Source of the DNA: Bryoerythrophyllum caledonicum
Taxonomy: Eukaryota > Streptophyta > Bryopsida > Pottiales > Pottiaceae
NCBI GenBank assembly: GCA_963971425.1
Contig: OZ020520.1
Location: 23,454,754 to 23,518,753 of the forward strand
Direction: 5' to 3'
Length of the DNA stretch: 64,000 bases
Shown in pieces: positions 45,202 through 57,108 of this stretch. A program made the translations under genes and the position numbers. Each line of letters opens with the position of its first letter. The first letter of the stretch is position 1. Under the pieces are notes generated by a model that saw only the letters and a list, made by a program, of their open reading frames with translations, made no database searches and had not been told where the DNA came from.

Positions 45202-45746
45202 CACTAAATATTGCATTTAGTGTAGTAAACACCAAATACAAATACGTACACCAATTGTGAACTATGCAATTAGTGTAGTGACATAATACTACACTAAATG
45301 CCAACTACTACATTATTTGTGAATTCCACTAAAGATTGGAATTTTTTTTATACTTGTGCACATTTAGTGTATCAATAGTAGAAAAGATTCTAGGGGGCTA
45401 CACTAAAGATGACATTTAGTGTAGTGCCCAGTAAATGACTTGTAAATGCTATAAGTTTTTACTCTTCATGCCAATTTTTACCGAGATAACAACTATCTAT
45501 AGTATTCAAATAAAAGGATCACTATTAACAAAGTTGGTAAAAATATTCATTCATAGTAAAAACCTACAGCATTTACAAGTCATTTACTCGGCACTACACT
45601 AAATGCCATCTTTAGTGTAGTAGGTGGTTGATTGGAGCTCACATTAATGACATTGGTGGCTAAACACTAATTGCCAACTTATCCACAAATAGTGTACCAT
45701 GGTAAATACACTATTTGTGTCACTACACTAAATGCAATATTTAGTA
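45202..45746. mobile_element. TA-flanked MITE with hairpin ends, copy b
   Basis: Ends CACTAAATATTGCATTTAGT and, reverse-complemented, TACTAAATATTGCATTTAGT; TA at 45200-45201 and 45747-45748. It is split by the nested MITE at 45401-45617; without it the element is about 326 bp. Confidence 0.83.
45401..45617. mobile_element. TA-flanked MITE nested in copy b
   Basis: 217 bp with ends CACTAAAGATGACATTTAGT and, reverse-complemented, CACTAAAGATGGCATTTAGT, then AGTAAATGACTTGTAAATGC, shared with the MITE at 3571 and 63770. TA at 45399-45400 and 45618-45619. Confidence 0.86.
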
Positions 45747-45913
45747 TAGTTCAACCCATGCAACATACTTGAGCTAAAGATCTCCCCCCCAAAAAAATCC
45801 ACAACTACAACTTTGAGTGAGAAGCTCAAATACATCATTGAAAATTAAAATGGCGTATTAAGATATTAATGAATTATTAAGATTTCTTAATCCTCCTGGG
45901 GGTCATAATTTAC

Positions 45914-46053
45914 AAAAATATCCGGAGACACTAGGTTGCAGGTTTGATCCCTATCTGTAAAATCTTCTCTCACTTGACAGGAGTGCTGCAAGTTGCCAAT
46001 ATTGCAACTTGTGTGTGCCAACAAAACAAATAAAAACAAAAACAAAACAACAA
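45914..46053 (+). mobile_element. tRNA-derived SINE S1, 5'-truncated copy
   Basis: 140 bp flanked by the direct repeat CATAATTTAC (45904-45913 and 46054-46063). It retains a box B-like GGTTTGATCC, a body ATCTTCTCTCACTTGAC and TTGCAAGTTGCCAAT-type sequence, and an A-rich tail. It matches 51883-52042 on the opposite strand. Confidence 0.85.
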
Positions 46054-46063
46054 CATAATTTAC

Positions 46064-46590
46064 ATTGCCCTATCCGAGCTGCCAATAAGAACAGGAGTAA
46101 CCCAAAACCGACTAGTGACCCAATACCGCTCCTGTCTATGCCCGTCCTTAATTCTGGAGATGAAATATAGCCTATCTTTACATGACTTATGCATTGACCA
46201 ATGAAGGTATGAGTGATGTCACGATCGACTTAGAGGAGGTTCGGAAGAAGTGTCGCTAAACTTAGCAAGAGAGCAGACATGTTCCGGAAAGGCACATGCC
46301 CATTTGATGGTTTCCTCCAGAATCTTCGGCTGCCTAGCTCCCTCCTCTCTGTCCCCTATCTTACTATTCCAGCTGAAAATCCCCTCTTTCTCGTATGCTA
46401 GGGGACAACCCTTTCCCCTATTCCGGCCTTTTGCCTAGGCCCTTAGAGGCGTTTCTACGTTTCCTCACAATAAAAAATGAAAATAAAGACTTGCAATTTA
46501 GAGTTCTTCCCTATTTCTTTTTATAATAATCTATAATTTTTGCTCCATATCGTGAACAAGCCTTTTTAATCAATGGTTTTTTAAAGATTA
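46064..46590. other. Interval without recognised gene
   Basis: 46260-46500 is C/T-rich and ends in an A-rich ACAATAAAAAATGAAAATAA, resembling a 3' UTR or retroposed end, but no target duplication was identified. Confidence 0.35.
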
Positions 46591-47135
46591 ATTCCTAAAG
46601 GATCCAAGCATTTTAGAGGAATCTCTACTCCATTAGAGTTTTCTTGAAAGTCACCAAAAATACACTAGATAGTCACCCCGAATCTGAGGGTCTTAGGTTA
46701 GTGACCGGGACCAAATGCACATGGTGACTTGGTTTGGGAAAGGTGTGAGCGAACTACTGGTCAACTCTTTGAGAATTTTGGGTACTATGGGGGAGCTTTG
46801 GCTTGGATGGGTCAGGGCCCAAGAGCATTGATTGCCAAGCATTTAATTGAAGCAGGAAAAAAAACTAAAATAATGAAATGCCTCATGTTGTCTTTCTTTT
46901 GGTTTTTAAATCTCATACAATCCAGCACCATATTCCTCCTAGCTTGCCTCTTCGAGAAGCGCTTTCAGGAAAAATCTATTGATTAAAAACTACCAAGGTA
47001 GACTTTTTGAAAATTTTATTGTAGAATCTTCTTCTCAACTTGTATAAGATGATGTGGTAACTAAAACCAAATGGATTGAGATATATTTGTGAAAAAATTG
47101 TCCCCCTGAAATGACACTTGGTCCTTTAGGAATTA
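46591..47135 (-). mobile_element. F2 MITE copy in reverse, with an internal insertion
   Basis: Reverse F2 from TTCCTAAAGGATCCAAGC to CACTTGGTCCTTTAGGAATT, interrupted by about 320 bp (roughly 46665-46985) that includes an 85-codon ORF without recognisable domain. The next F2 copy starts almost directly at 47146. Confidence 0.6.
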
Positions 47136-47145
47136 TCCCCTAAGG

Positions 47146-47292
47146 TACCAAGTGATGAAGTTGTTTCCTACATCATTTCATATAAGTTTAGAAGAAGATC
47201 ATATGGTTACATACTCAAAAAATTAATCTTGGCATTTTTTAATCAATGGATTAAAGATTCCTCTGAAATGTCTTGGTCCTTTGGGGATTGAT
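47146..47292 (+). mobile_element. F2 MITE copy, short
   Basis: 147 bp from CCCCTAAGGTACCAAGTG to CTTGGTCCTTTGGGGATTG, with internal GTTTAGAAGAAGATCATATG. Shortest clear F2 copy in the window. Confidence 0.72.
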
Positions 47293-47369
47293 GTTCAACT
47301 TCCAAATGATAAAAGTCCCAAGGTGGGCCATTGCATATCTTGGGCACGTTACCACGGTTGCAATTAATA

Positions 47370-49173
47370 CTAACCCCTAAGGTACCTTGATAGCTTCAGA
47401 CCAAAAACACTTCCAAATTGTTGGATACTAGTGCACTGAATAAAGAAGAAAACAAAAACTTTCATTTCTAGTTTTGACCGTAGGATCTTAATCAAGACTT
47501 ATTAAGTAACATATTCACTAAATTTCACAGACTTGACCGCACAGATTGAAAGATTATAGTGTTTAAAGTTAAGCAGATGGTTCATTTTCTTTCCTGCATT
47601 CAGGTGGATTAGTAGACTTTGATGTCACTTGGTGTCAAATTTTTGCACTACACAAGGTCTAAATCCATTACCATCTTGTTCAGCATGATATTAGTTCCTT
47701 ATACACCAATTTTTAGAGGAAGAGGAGGGGTGTAGCATACTCAAAATTATTGTGCAAGGAATTGTGGTTCACAACTTGCCAATTCAGGCTTTGATTTTTT
47801 TGTGAACTAAATATGTTCTAGATTGATCATTAGAATGGTCAATAGGAAGGCTTACTTTACATATTGTCGTGGAAAAAATAAAAAGGTCAAAAATATGAAG
47901 ATCTCTAAGTTTTAAGTGGAAATGAAGAAGTTTGTTTTTGGTACCTTGCCCAACAAATTGTCACACATTGAATGTGTGACAATGTGTGAAAATGTTTGAC
48001 TTAAATAAAAATTCTATTTTTCACTAAAGAAAAGAATTTTTTTTGACGATATGAAGGGAAATAATTTTACTTGCGAATATTGAAAATCTCACATTCAATT
48101 GAGTGTCCTAGCAAAAGTTTTTGGAGGGGCCCGAGGTGCCTCCTCTCCCCATTTGAAATTCAAAACCTTATAAACTTTTCATCAAATGTCCAATTTAGAA
48201 AAAATAAATATCTCCCACTAAGGTCTTTAAAGTAATGCCCTTCTACGTTAAAATTTCTAAGATGAATGTTGGAAATTGACACCATAGGAACCTGACCAAA
48301 CTTTCACTTGGTCCATTAGGGGTTAAGATGCAAGAAGACAAGAGGTACATGGGAATATATAACGTTTATTCTCATCGGACCTTTGGGAAAAAAATGATGT
48401 CATCTTTAAAAATAAATTATCGAGTGCAAGCATGTTGGGCAACTCCAATTTCTTTTGCTAGGACACTCTTATAGATGTGAGAATTTTAATACTATCAAGC
48501 AATATTGTTGCCTATCATATAGTCAAAAAAATTATTGTCTTTAGTGAAAAATAGCATTTTAACTCAAGTCAAACATTTTCACACATTGTCACACATTGTC
48601 GGGTAAGGTACCAAAAAAACTTCTTCTTCTCCACATATAACTTAAAGATCTTCATCCTTTTTTACTTCTTATTTTTCTAGTACAAGATGTGGTGTAAATA
48701 TTCTTATTGACCGTTTGGATTCTCATTCTAAAACATGTTAACTTCACAAAACAAAAAAATGTGAATTGGCAATTTTTGAACCTCCACTCTTGCACAATTT
48801 TAAAAATATGCTACAGTGCTTTTCTACCTCTAAAAATTGGTGTGAAGATAATTAATACCAATGTTTGAAGGATGGTAATGAATTTAGACCTTGTATAGTG
48901 CAAAAAATTTGACACTAAGTGAAGTCAAAGTTTGTTGATTCTTTCAATGCAATTAAGAAAGTTAACCATTTTCTGCACTTCAAAGACTATGATATGTTAA
49001 TCCAAGTGGTCAAAATTTATGAAATTTTGTGAGTATGTTACTTGATAAGTTTTAATTGAGATTGTATGGTTAAAACTAAAAATAAAAGTCTTTATTTTCT
49101 TCTTTACTCATTGTACTAGAATTGGCAGTTTGAAGTGTTTTCCGTGACATATTGTCAAAGAAATTTAGGGGTT
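47370..49173. mobile_element. F1 large inverted-repeat (foldback-like) element, complete copy
   Basis: About 1.8 kb. The left arm starts AACCCCTAAGGTACC (about 47370). The right arm ends GAAATTTAGGGGTTAA (about 49173). The arms are roughly 750-800 bp each and match over their length (AACACTTC, CTAGTGCA, GTCAAATTTTTGCACTACAC and TTTTCACACATTG appear mirrored). The spacer (about 48120-48400) has CATCAAATGTCCAATTTAG. No ORF. Superfamily undetermined. Confidence 0.8.
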
Positions 49174-50309
49174 AACACCATCTTCTAGAGTCAATAGTAT
49201 AATAGGGCTTCTTCTGACTTTGAAAATTATTAAAAAATTGTCTTAGAAAAGAACTGAGTTCAAATTTATTACTTCAAAAGATCGACTTCAAAGATTTAAC
49301 TCAAAATCATTGACTTGTAATATACATTTTTATAATGATAGTATACGGTGATTTTATTTGTCACGAACTACTTTAATCTTTTGTTTCAAGTATATCAAAA
49401 TTACTACTTAAAAAAAATCTTCCCCTATTCATATATACTTTTCAAAAATACTATATATAAAGTAGTAGAAAATAGGTGATAAAGCCAATGAATTTGGTTG
49501 TGATTTGTATCTACACAACAAATTTTAGTACTCAAGGACCATCACTGGTATCATAGATATTGAAAATACTTTGGATGTTATATAATCTTACCAAGTGAGG
49601 ACCAACAAACACAAGTAAATACTTAATCAAACTTTGTGCTAAACCTCAAAGGACTTAGCTGATACATTTAATACATTGTTTATCATTTATTTTATAAAGC
49701 CACATATCTCTACAGTCAATTTCATAGGCATGAGTTAACACTTTAATGCCGGAGGTCTTCACAAGGCTTAGTTGAATCCACGAGTGTGATAGATCATGCA
49801 CAACAACTAGTAGATAATGCACACCAACATCTACACAATGAGTACATTTCATGTTGATTCCACTTCACAAAAATCATTGTAGCTCTCCAATGCTTGCACC
49901 AATTTGCCCGGGAATTGTTCCATTTGAAGGATATTCACTATTGTCAGACACGTGCACCAAAAAGAAGTGCATCCAACTTACACCTAAGGAGACCTCATCA
50001 AAAATATACCGAATTTGACCCAAAGACAACCATCTTGGCGTTACAGGGTTAATGTTGAAGAGAGCAATGAATCATGATCCAGTGTTTTCCACAAAATACA
50101 TCGGTGACAATTATTTTTTTTCAAAATTGCTTCAAACATGAAGGACCTCACAATGCATGAATGAGGTATATGACACTATTCTTGCTAGTTTAAATCCTAA
50201 CATGTTTCACCCAAACCACCTCAAAAATGCCTCTTTAAGATGAGATGTTGCAAGACTTGTTGATACAACTTTTTACTATTCCCAACCATAGGATTTTCAA
50301 GTTCACTAC
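49174..50309. other. AT-rich interval without recognised gene
   Basis: No ORF above 66 codons and no TIR structure was recognised. Confidence 0.45.
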
Positions 50310-50960
50310 TACAAGGAGACACTCAAAACATTTCGGTTGCACAAATTGTAAGATTCATTCATTTGAAGCGTGCAATGAGTTTTTTCCTTCCATGTACGAA
50401 TAGGGCCAACGTACCTTGACTCAAGACAATGGCATATTTTTCCACTACCATTGCGATTTTTTTTTATGGAACTATGTTTTACCTTATGTTACGTCATTGC
50501 ACACCAAAAATCACAAGTAATGGAGGTGTCTGGAATAAGGAACAAATAATTGTTGGATTTCAAATCCAAATTGTGGATAGAAGAATTATTTATTCTTCTA
50601 TTAATATTTTTAATAAAAAAATATATGTCATAGTTTCTATGCATTATTAAGTGAAAACAATGAGGGTTGTCAAGAACATTCCTTCACCAATACCCACCTC
50701 AAAAGATTGCACTATTCATCTCCATAGTTCTAATATTCAGCATTATAAACATTGCCCCACTACCCAAAACTCAAGCGTTGATGTTTGAAGCACCATAAAA
50801 TTTTCCCTAAAAGAAAAAATAATCTTCTCAAAGATAACATGTATTCCTATTCTAACTAAAAGATCTCTATATTTATCCTCAAAATAAATTTTTTAGGAAC
50901 TTGTCCAAACTCATTTTGTACCCCGTAGGTACAACCTGTCCTTTATAGGGGTTTTGCCAT
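50310..50960 (+). repeat. Interspersed repeat R1, long copy
   Basis: Direct counterpart (inverted) of 38110-38760; the first 250 bp also match 3784-4022. Ends near CCTGTCCTTTATAGGGG. Confidence 0.7.
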
Positions 50961-51211
50961 GCGACATACTTGTGATAATAACCCCCATAAAATAAAAACA
51001 CCCACTCTAGAACTTTGAGTGGAAATTTCATATCCATTTTCCAACTTGAAAAATGAACTCTAATGATTCTTTATGAATTATTGAAGTAAATACTTGTAGT
51101 TCTCCGTATTCTTTGATAGAGTATTTCATTCTTGTACTCATATCATCCAACAATCACTTGCCACCATCTCATTAATGTTACCATCGGTAAGGTGATTGGA
51201 TTAGGAACTAT

Positions 51212-51556
51212 GGGCCGCTTCACACTACAACAAAAGGTCAAGAAGTCGTCAAATTCCACCAATTAGATTGCAAAAATGGCCAAAGTCTGGCCTCTTGGCT
51301 TTTATACTAGTAGCCAAAGTTTGTGACCCTCCATTGTACCTACATGATAGAACTTTCAGAAAGTTATTGTGCCAAGACGATGGTCTCTTGAGCGAAACTT
51401 GATTCGCATTTTTGGTTGATCCAAACTTCCTCTTGAATTTATAAACAAAGTATTCAAACCTTTTTTTCTTAATGAACTTTTCAGTCCAAGACGTTTGGAT
51501 TCTCGCCTTTGTTTGGGCTAAAACTTTGATGGTCAGCCATAGTGTGAAGTGTAGTT
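51212..51556. mobile_element. GGGCCGCTTCACACT-family MITE, diverged
   Basis: The left end GGGCCGCTTCACACTACAAC is intact. The right end (AGTGTGAAGTGTAG) is degenerate. The interior has CCAAAGTCTGGCCTCTTGGC and TGATCCAAACTT, as in 36198-36759. Confidence 0.65.
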
Positions 51557-51807
51557 AGATACAGGCTGTATGTATAGGAGACCACGACGGTCCCACAATG
51601 CACGCTGGTCGACACAATTTTGTAATTCCTAAACAATTAGGATGAGACTATGAGAGGGAATGCAGGACAAAGTTAGCCGCAATGCAGGCACTTGTGTTAT
51701 GTGTATGCCAATCTGCATGCCAGAGGTGACTCAGTGGAGCATTGCACAAGCATCCTTTTACCAAAGAAAAGCTGCTAAATTTCAGCTAATGTTGACTGAC
51801 CAGCTGA

Positions 51808-52332
51808 GGTAAACACCCCACAACCAACAAGTTAAGGAATGTGCATACAATGGACAGGACAAATAACAATACATTCAATTTTTTAAATTTAATTATTATT
51901 TTTTGGCACACACGAGTTGTTGTATTGGCAACTTGCAACGAACCCGTCAAGTGAGAGAAGATTTTGGAGCAACGGATTGAATCCACAACCTCATGGGTAT
52001 CTTACACTATCATCCGGCTAGTTTAGGATCATCTTGGACTGGTACATTCAATTTTCAGTAATAGCTCAACATACTTACAACTTCAACCCAAGTGATTTCA
52101 TATCTTTATGATGAAAAGTGAATTAGTTATGAATTTTCAAAGTGTGTTGCCATGTTTAGTTGATGGCCGCCAATAGGTACCCTCATAAACGCCGACCAGA
52201 AGTTAGGGGTTTTGACTAATAGAAAAGCTCTAGTTAGAGTTGAATGGATGGTATGGGATGAAAGTGGGTTGGATATACTGCAATTTCATAGTTGTTGAGT
52301 ATGAGTTTTGGTTGGTTACCAAGGGGGTTACC
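51808..52332. mobile_element. F3 MITE copy with nested SINE
   Basis: Begins GGTAAACACCCCACAACCAA and ends GTTACCAAGGGGGTTACCTT. The interior carries AACAAGTTAAGGAATGTGCA and GATTTCATAT as in 39385-39740. The S1 SINE at 51883-52042 interrupts it. Confidence 0.75.
51883..52042 (-). mobile_element. tRNA-derived SINE S1, longer copy
   Basis: 160 bp flanked by the direct repeat TACATTCAATTTT (51870-51882 and 52043-52055). Read on the minus strand it has a GGATGATAGTGTAAGATACC head, a box B GTGGATTCAATCC, the shared body CTTCTCTCACTTGACGGGTT, TTGCAAGTTGCCAATACAAC, and an A/T-rich tail. Confidence 0.87.
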
Positions 52333-55089
52333 TTAGTTCACTTTGTACCTCAACTTAGACCAATGGTCAGGGTGGAATAACCCCTTCGCTACCTCCCAAA
52401 GCGATGGACAAAGATGGGTGGGGTCATCACTCTCCCCGTTCCCTTGCTTGCACCCGTCACCCCAATTCTGTAGGCCCACTAAAAACTAAATTCTAAAATC
52501 TCCAATAAACCGGAAACCTCTAATTCTAAATCCTAATCTTTGATCCATGAACTCTAAACCCTAAAACTTGCTTGCTAGGAGTATAAGGAGGGGGTGACCC
52601 CTCTTGGGTGGCAACAAGGGGGTCATTCCTCCATGGCCCATACCAAGCGTCCAAGATAGCTATGAATGACGAATAAAACCAAATCAAAACTACTCTTGTG
52701 AAGTAAATTTAACAAAGTAAAACATATTATGCAAGCTTTAATGTCAATCCATCTATATGCTTAAGTCCAAAAGGACCAAGGCATTTCAGGTGAATTTACA
52801 TTCCATTGATTAAAAATTGTCAAATTTAACTTTTGAGGACGTAACCGTAGGAATTTTTTGGATAAATTTATATGAGACGATGTGGTAAATATTTGTAAAT
52901 TTTGGCCGTACTAGTTGAAAGATTAATTTAATCAAACAGATTTTTATAAAAATATGACTCCCCATGCCAAACCATTGTTTTGATTTTGTTTTGCACCAAC
53001 TAGCCAGTCTATCCAATATCTTGCAGAACAATGTGTAAATGATCAATTCATGTTAATGTGAAACTTCCATGCTAAAGAATTTTAGAAAATTTGTGATCAA
53101 AATTGACAATGTGGGAAATGAAAAACCATCATGGTACACTTGTTGGTCATCTCATAACACTTTTCTAGTAGTAGTGAGCAAATGAAGATAACCGAAGAAA
53201 TTTGAAGATCTTCCACAGTAGATCACAAAATACTTATTGATGTGAATGTAGGAAAATTTATAAAAAATAAAAAATAAAAAATAAACTACAAATTATAAAA
53301 TATAAAATATAGTCTCAGATAGAAATTTCAGGAAGACATCCAAATCTCTTAATTAAAAATAACAAAACGAAATCACTCGCAAACCTAAGTTTAGGACCTA
53401 TCACCGGCCATTTCAAAAAGCCATAGTTAGCTAATTATAATTTGCCTAAAAAGATATGTACACATAGATTTATAGCTTAATCATGACATATCATTAAGAG
53501 AAGGAGTTTAATAATATTAATGAAGACTGAATCCACCGGCCATGCAGCGGAAGATAACAAAATCCACCGGCCATGGAAGGTCCCAACAGCCCCCAAAACA
53601 AACTTCACCGGCCATAAAAGGTCAGAGTAGTTAAGGAAGGTCATAGAGCTCAGATTATTCTATTTACTAAAGTAGTACGGTATGAGAGACGCTCACTCTT
53701 TTCTGAAGGTGATAACATTTTATGCAATAACTTTTCCCACTGAGATACATGCCTTATCTTGAGTAAAAAATCAATAATTGATTCGTAACAATTAGAATAC
53801 CTTGCATGAATTAGAATAATTAGTATACTCTAAGGCCCCCTTCAAATCAACAACTAGATGAAGGAGAGCTCTTTTAGTGAATGTAATGCCCCCTTTGCAC
53901 CAAGTGGTAGGCTTGCAAGCATTAACTACCATGTGGTCAACAAACCCAATTGGAGTTCACACAATCATGTTGTAATCCAGATATTTTGAAATCATGAAGT
54001 AATCACAGTAGTATGGATGAGAATGTTTACATCAATTATGATATCTTAATTGATGTAATTAAGAAATGACTTTTGCATTAAGAAATGACTTTATTTGTGA
54101 AGTAATGACAAGCTACATTTATCCTATGAAATCTAAGAGGTATAGAAAAGTGTGGTGTTAGATAGGTGGTGTTTATGTAGTCCTACCTTAATCCCTAAAG
54201 TTTGTTGACATTTTAGCACCAAACTCATTGAAAACTGCTAGTTTCAATGCATTCAACCCAAAATGCAAATAAACGCATTTTTAGCATATCTAAAAATAGG
54301 ATTTTGTACTAGGATTGTACAAGTGTGTGTGGTAAAATTTTGGTCAATTTGACAGCACAGATTGAAAGATATTGGCCTTTGAAGTGAGACATAAACCTTT
54401 TTTGAGGTCATACTAATTAAACACCTTCAGCAAATTTTGACCACCTTCTATGGCAGATTTTTGCTCTACATGGCGTGATTATCTAATTTTAACTAAAATA
54501 AAATAATGTACACCAAATTTTAGAAGTACAAGAAGGGTAGAAGATGTCTTTAAGAATCTTGCAATGCAACCATGTGCTGATAATTGACAATACACTAACA
54601 AGTTTTGCATATATCAAATCCTTCTCATATTTTTGAAACTCAAGAATCCAAATAGTAGATGCAAAGATTCCCGTTTCTTTTCCAAGAGAATTTTTTAATT
54701 TAGAAATTGAACCAAAATTCTAATTTCTATTGAATATAAAAATAAATTTAAGTTTTGTTGCATTATCTATATACATCATTGAAAATTGTTTGTAACTTTT
54801 GAATTATAAGTCGGATTTCTACAAAAAAATTACGTCAACAGAAAGCCAATAAATGGTTGCACATTCAATAAAAATTTGAGAGTGGAGAACCCCCTAAGAG
54901 ACAATTGTCCTTTAGGGATTAAATCCTTTGCAATATCACCAAAACTCCTCTATCACATGCTTCACTACACCAAATTCTTCAATAGTGCAAGTTACACTTA
55001 TTTTCTTATACAAGGTAAGAAATATTTACATGTATTCAAGATATAGATACTAATCATGTTAACAACATTCATATATATGATCAAGAAAA
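52333..55089. other. Mostly unassigned AT-rich interval
   Basis: Contains a reverse F2 copy at about 52770-52960 (AAAAGGACCAAGGCATTTCA start), four copies of CACCGGCCAT at 53403-53616, and faint F1 traces at 54200-54420 (ACAGATTGAAAGAT). No gene was recognised. Confidence 0.5.
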
Positions 55090-55099
55090 AACACCCAAA

Positions 55100-55235
55100 A
55101 GTAAGGGGTCGTGACTAATAGCAAACCTCCATTTAGAGTTGAAAGGGTGGAAATGGGATGGAAGTGGGTTGGATGTACCCCAATATCATAGCTGCTGATT
55201 ATGGATTTTGGTTGGTTACCAAAGGGGTTATTGAA
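55100..55235 (+). repeat. F3 MITE fragment
   Basis: Contains AAGTAAGGGGTCGTGACTAA, GGGTTGGATGTACCCCAAT and TTTTGGTTGGTTACCAAAGG, the right half of F3. 55236-55638 has no recognised feature. Confidence 0.65.
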
Positions 55236-55747
55236 TAACTGGACGAATGAGAAATCTACAGCTTTAGGAGATCAATCCTTCAACGATGAGGCCATGCACG
55301 AGGCTCTAAATTGTTTAACCATTTAATAGATTTTGCACAATAGAATCTACACAATGAGTACATTTGATGTTCACTTTTGACTCAGAAATCATTGTAGTTC
55401 GTCATCGCCTTAACCGATTGGAGATCAGAAAGATGGGTTAGATGGAAGAAAGCATAGCACACAACCGCTCCGACTAATGCAAATCAATCTAATGGTTCAA
55501 TCAACCGAGGCTCCCCAAAAACAGGCCTCATCCACCACATTTTCGTTCCTTCATCGTTAAAGGGTTAAACATGGTATTATCTAAATCTCTCTTACATTTG
55601 AGCCGCTAGTCGGAAGTGGGCCTTTGACCGAGACAAAAAGCTCACGCACATGTGTGCAAATGAGCATGCGTTGGGGCCCCAACAATCGGTGATGGGTCCC
55701 ACTAAATAAAAGGTAAATTTGAATAAATTTTTTAAAGTATAAATTGG

Positions 55748-56052
55748 TTCCCACTGTAAACGCATTGGGAACTCTTTGGGAATAGGGGAACATGTTGGGA
55801 ACAATGGGAACACGATGGCGAATTCTAAAAACTCATCGGGAACGCAATGGGAACGTTGTGGTAATAATATGGTCCAAAAGGTAAATGAGAAGATGGTAAC
55901 CACAATGGTTTGATTATCCTCTTCTGATTTACCTTTTTAACCATATTATTACCACAATGTTCCCAATGCCTTCCTGAGGAGTTCCCATGGTGTCCCCCAA
56001 CGTGTTCCCAAGTGTGTTCCCCAACGTTCACCGTGTTCCAACTTGGGACCCA
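55748..56052. repeat. Long imperfect hairpin with GGGAAC words
   Basis: The left side has several GGGAAC words and CAATGGGAACGTTGTGGTAA, facing TTACCACAATGTTCCCA on the right; the centre is near 55905. Arms are about 140 bp. Confidence 0.78.
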
Positions 56053-56061
56053 ATTATACTT

Positions 56062-57015
56062 TTAACCCCTAAGGTACCAAGGCAGTATTACACCAAAAAC
56101 ACTTCAAAACTAATGGATTCTAGTGCAATGAATAAAGAAGGTAACAAAAACTTTTATTTTTAGTTCTGACCGTAGGATCTCAATAAAGGCTTATTAAGTA
56201 ATACATGTACAAAATTTCATAAACTTTGACCGTACGGATTGAAAGATTATAGTGTTTGAAGTCAAGCAAATGGTTCATTTTCTTCCCTTCGTTTAGTGGA
56301 TCAACAGACTTTGACTTCAGTTGGTGTCAAAAATTTTCACTACACAAGGTCTAAATCTATTACCATCTTGTTAAGCATGATGTTAGCTCCTTACACACCA
56401 ATTTTTAGAGGTAGATGAGGGGTGTAGCATATTCAAAACAAGTGTTGAAGAGTGGAGGCTCGAAATTTGTTAATTCACACTTTAATTTTTTTTGAACTTA
56501 ATATGTTTTTGATTGATAATCCGAATGGTTAATAAGAAGGTTTACATTACATATTGTTGTGGAAAAAATAAAAAGTGAAAAATATGAAGATCTCTAGGTT
56601 TTATGTGGAAAAGAAGAAGTTTTTTTGGTACCTTGCCCGACAATGAGTGACAATGTGTGAAAATGTTTGACTTGGGTTGGTATGCTATTTTTCATTAAAG
56701 ACAAGAACTTTTTTTTGACAATATGAAGGGAAATAATATTCTTGCGAGTACTGAAAATCTCACTTTCAATAGAGTGTCCTATCAAAAGTTTTTGGAGGTG
56801 CCCGAGGTGCCCGCCCTCCCCATTTGAAATTGAAAACCCTACAACTTTTTCATCAAATGTCCAATTTAGGAAAAAATTGTTTTCCCACTAAGGTCTTGGT
56901 AATGCCCTTCTATGGTAAGAATTTCAAAGATGAATGTTTGAAATTGACAGCATAGGAACCTGACCGAATTTTCAAAAAGCCCGTTTTGGACACTTGGTCC
57001 TTTAGGGGTTAAACA
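56062..57015 (-). mobile_element. F1 element, left arm plus spacer, nested
   Basis: From AACCCCTAAGGTACCAAGGC to CACTTGGTCCTTTAGGGGTT. It lacks the right arm found at 48400-49173 but keeps the spacer words (CATCAAATGTCCAATTTAGG, ATAGGAACCTGACC). Its CCATCTTGTTAAGCATGAT is an empty-site reference for the PIF insertion. Confidence 0.75.
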
Positions 57016-57108
57016 TCCAAATTTCCAATTTTACCTTTTGTTTAGTCGGCCCCACCAGAATCGTTGGGGCCCCAACGCGGGCTCATCCGCACACATGTGC
57101 GTGAGCTT

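Larger units (their letters stand above)
55639..57108. mobile_element. 1.47-kb TIR element upstream of the dioxygenase gene
   Basis: TIRs of about 80 bp: AAGCTCACGCACATGTGTGC, then GCGTTGGGGCCCCAAC and TAAAAGGTAAATT-type sequence, mirrored at 57030-57108. No target duplication was resolved. The interior holds a long hairpin (55748-56052) and a nested F1 left arm (56062-57015). The right end is about 860 bp from the dioxygenase ATG. Confidence 0.78.
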
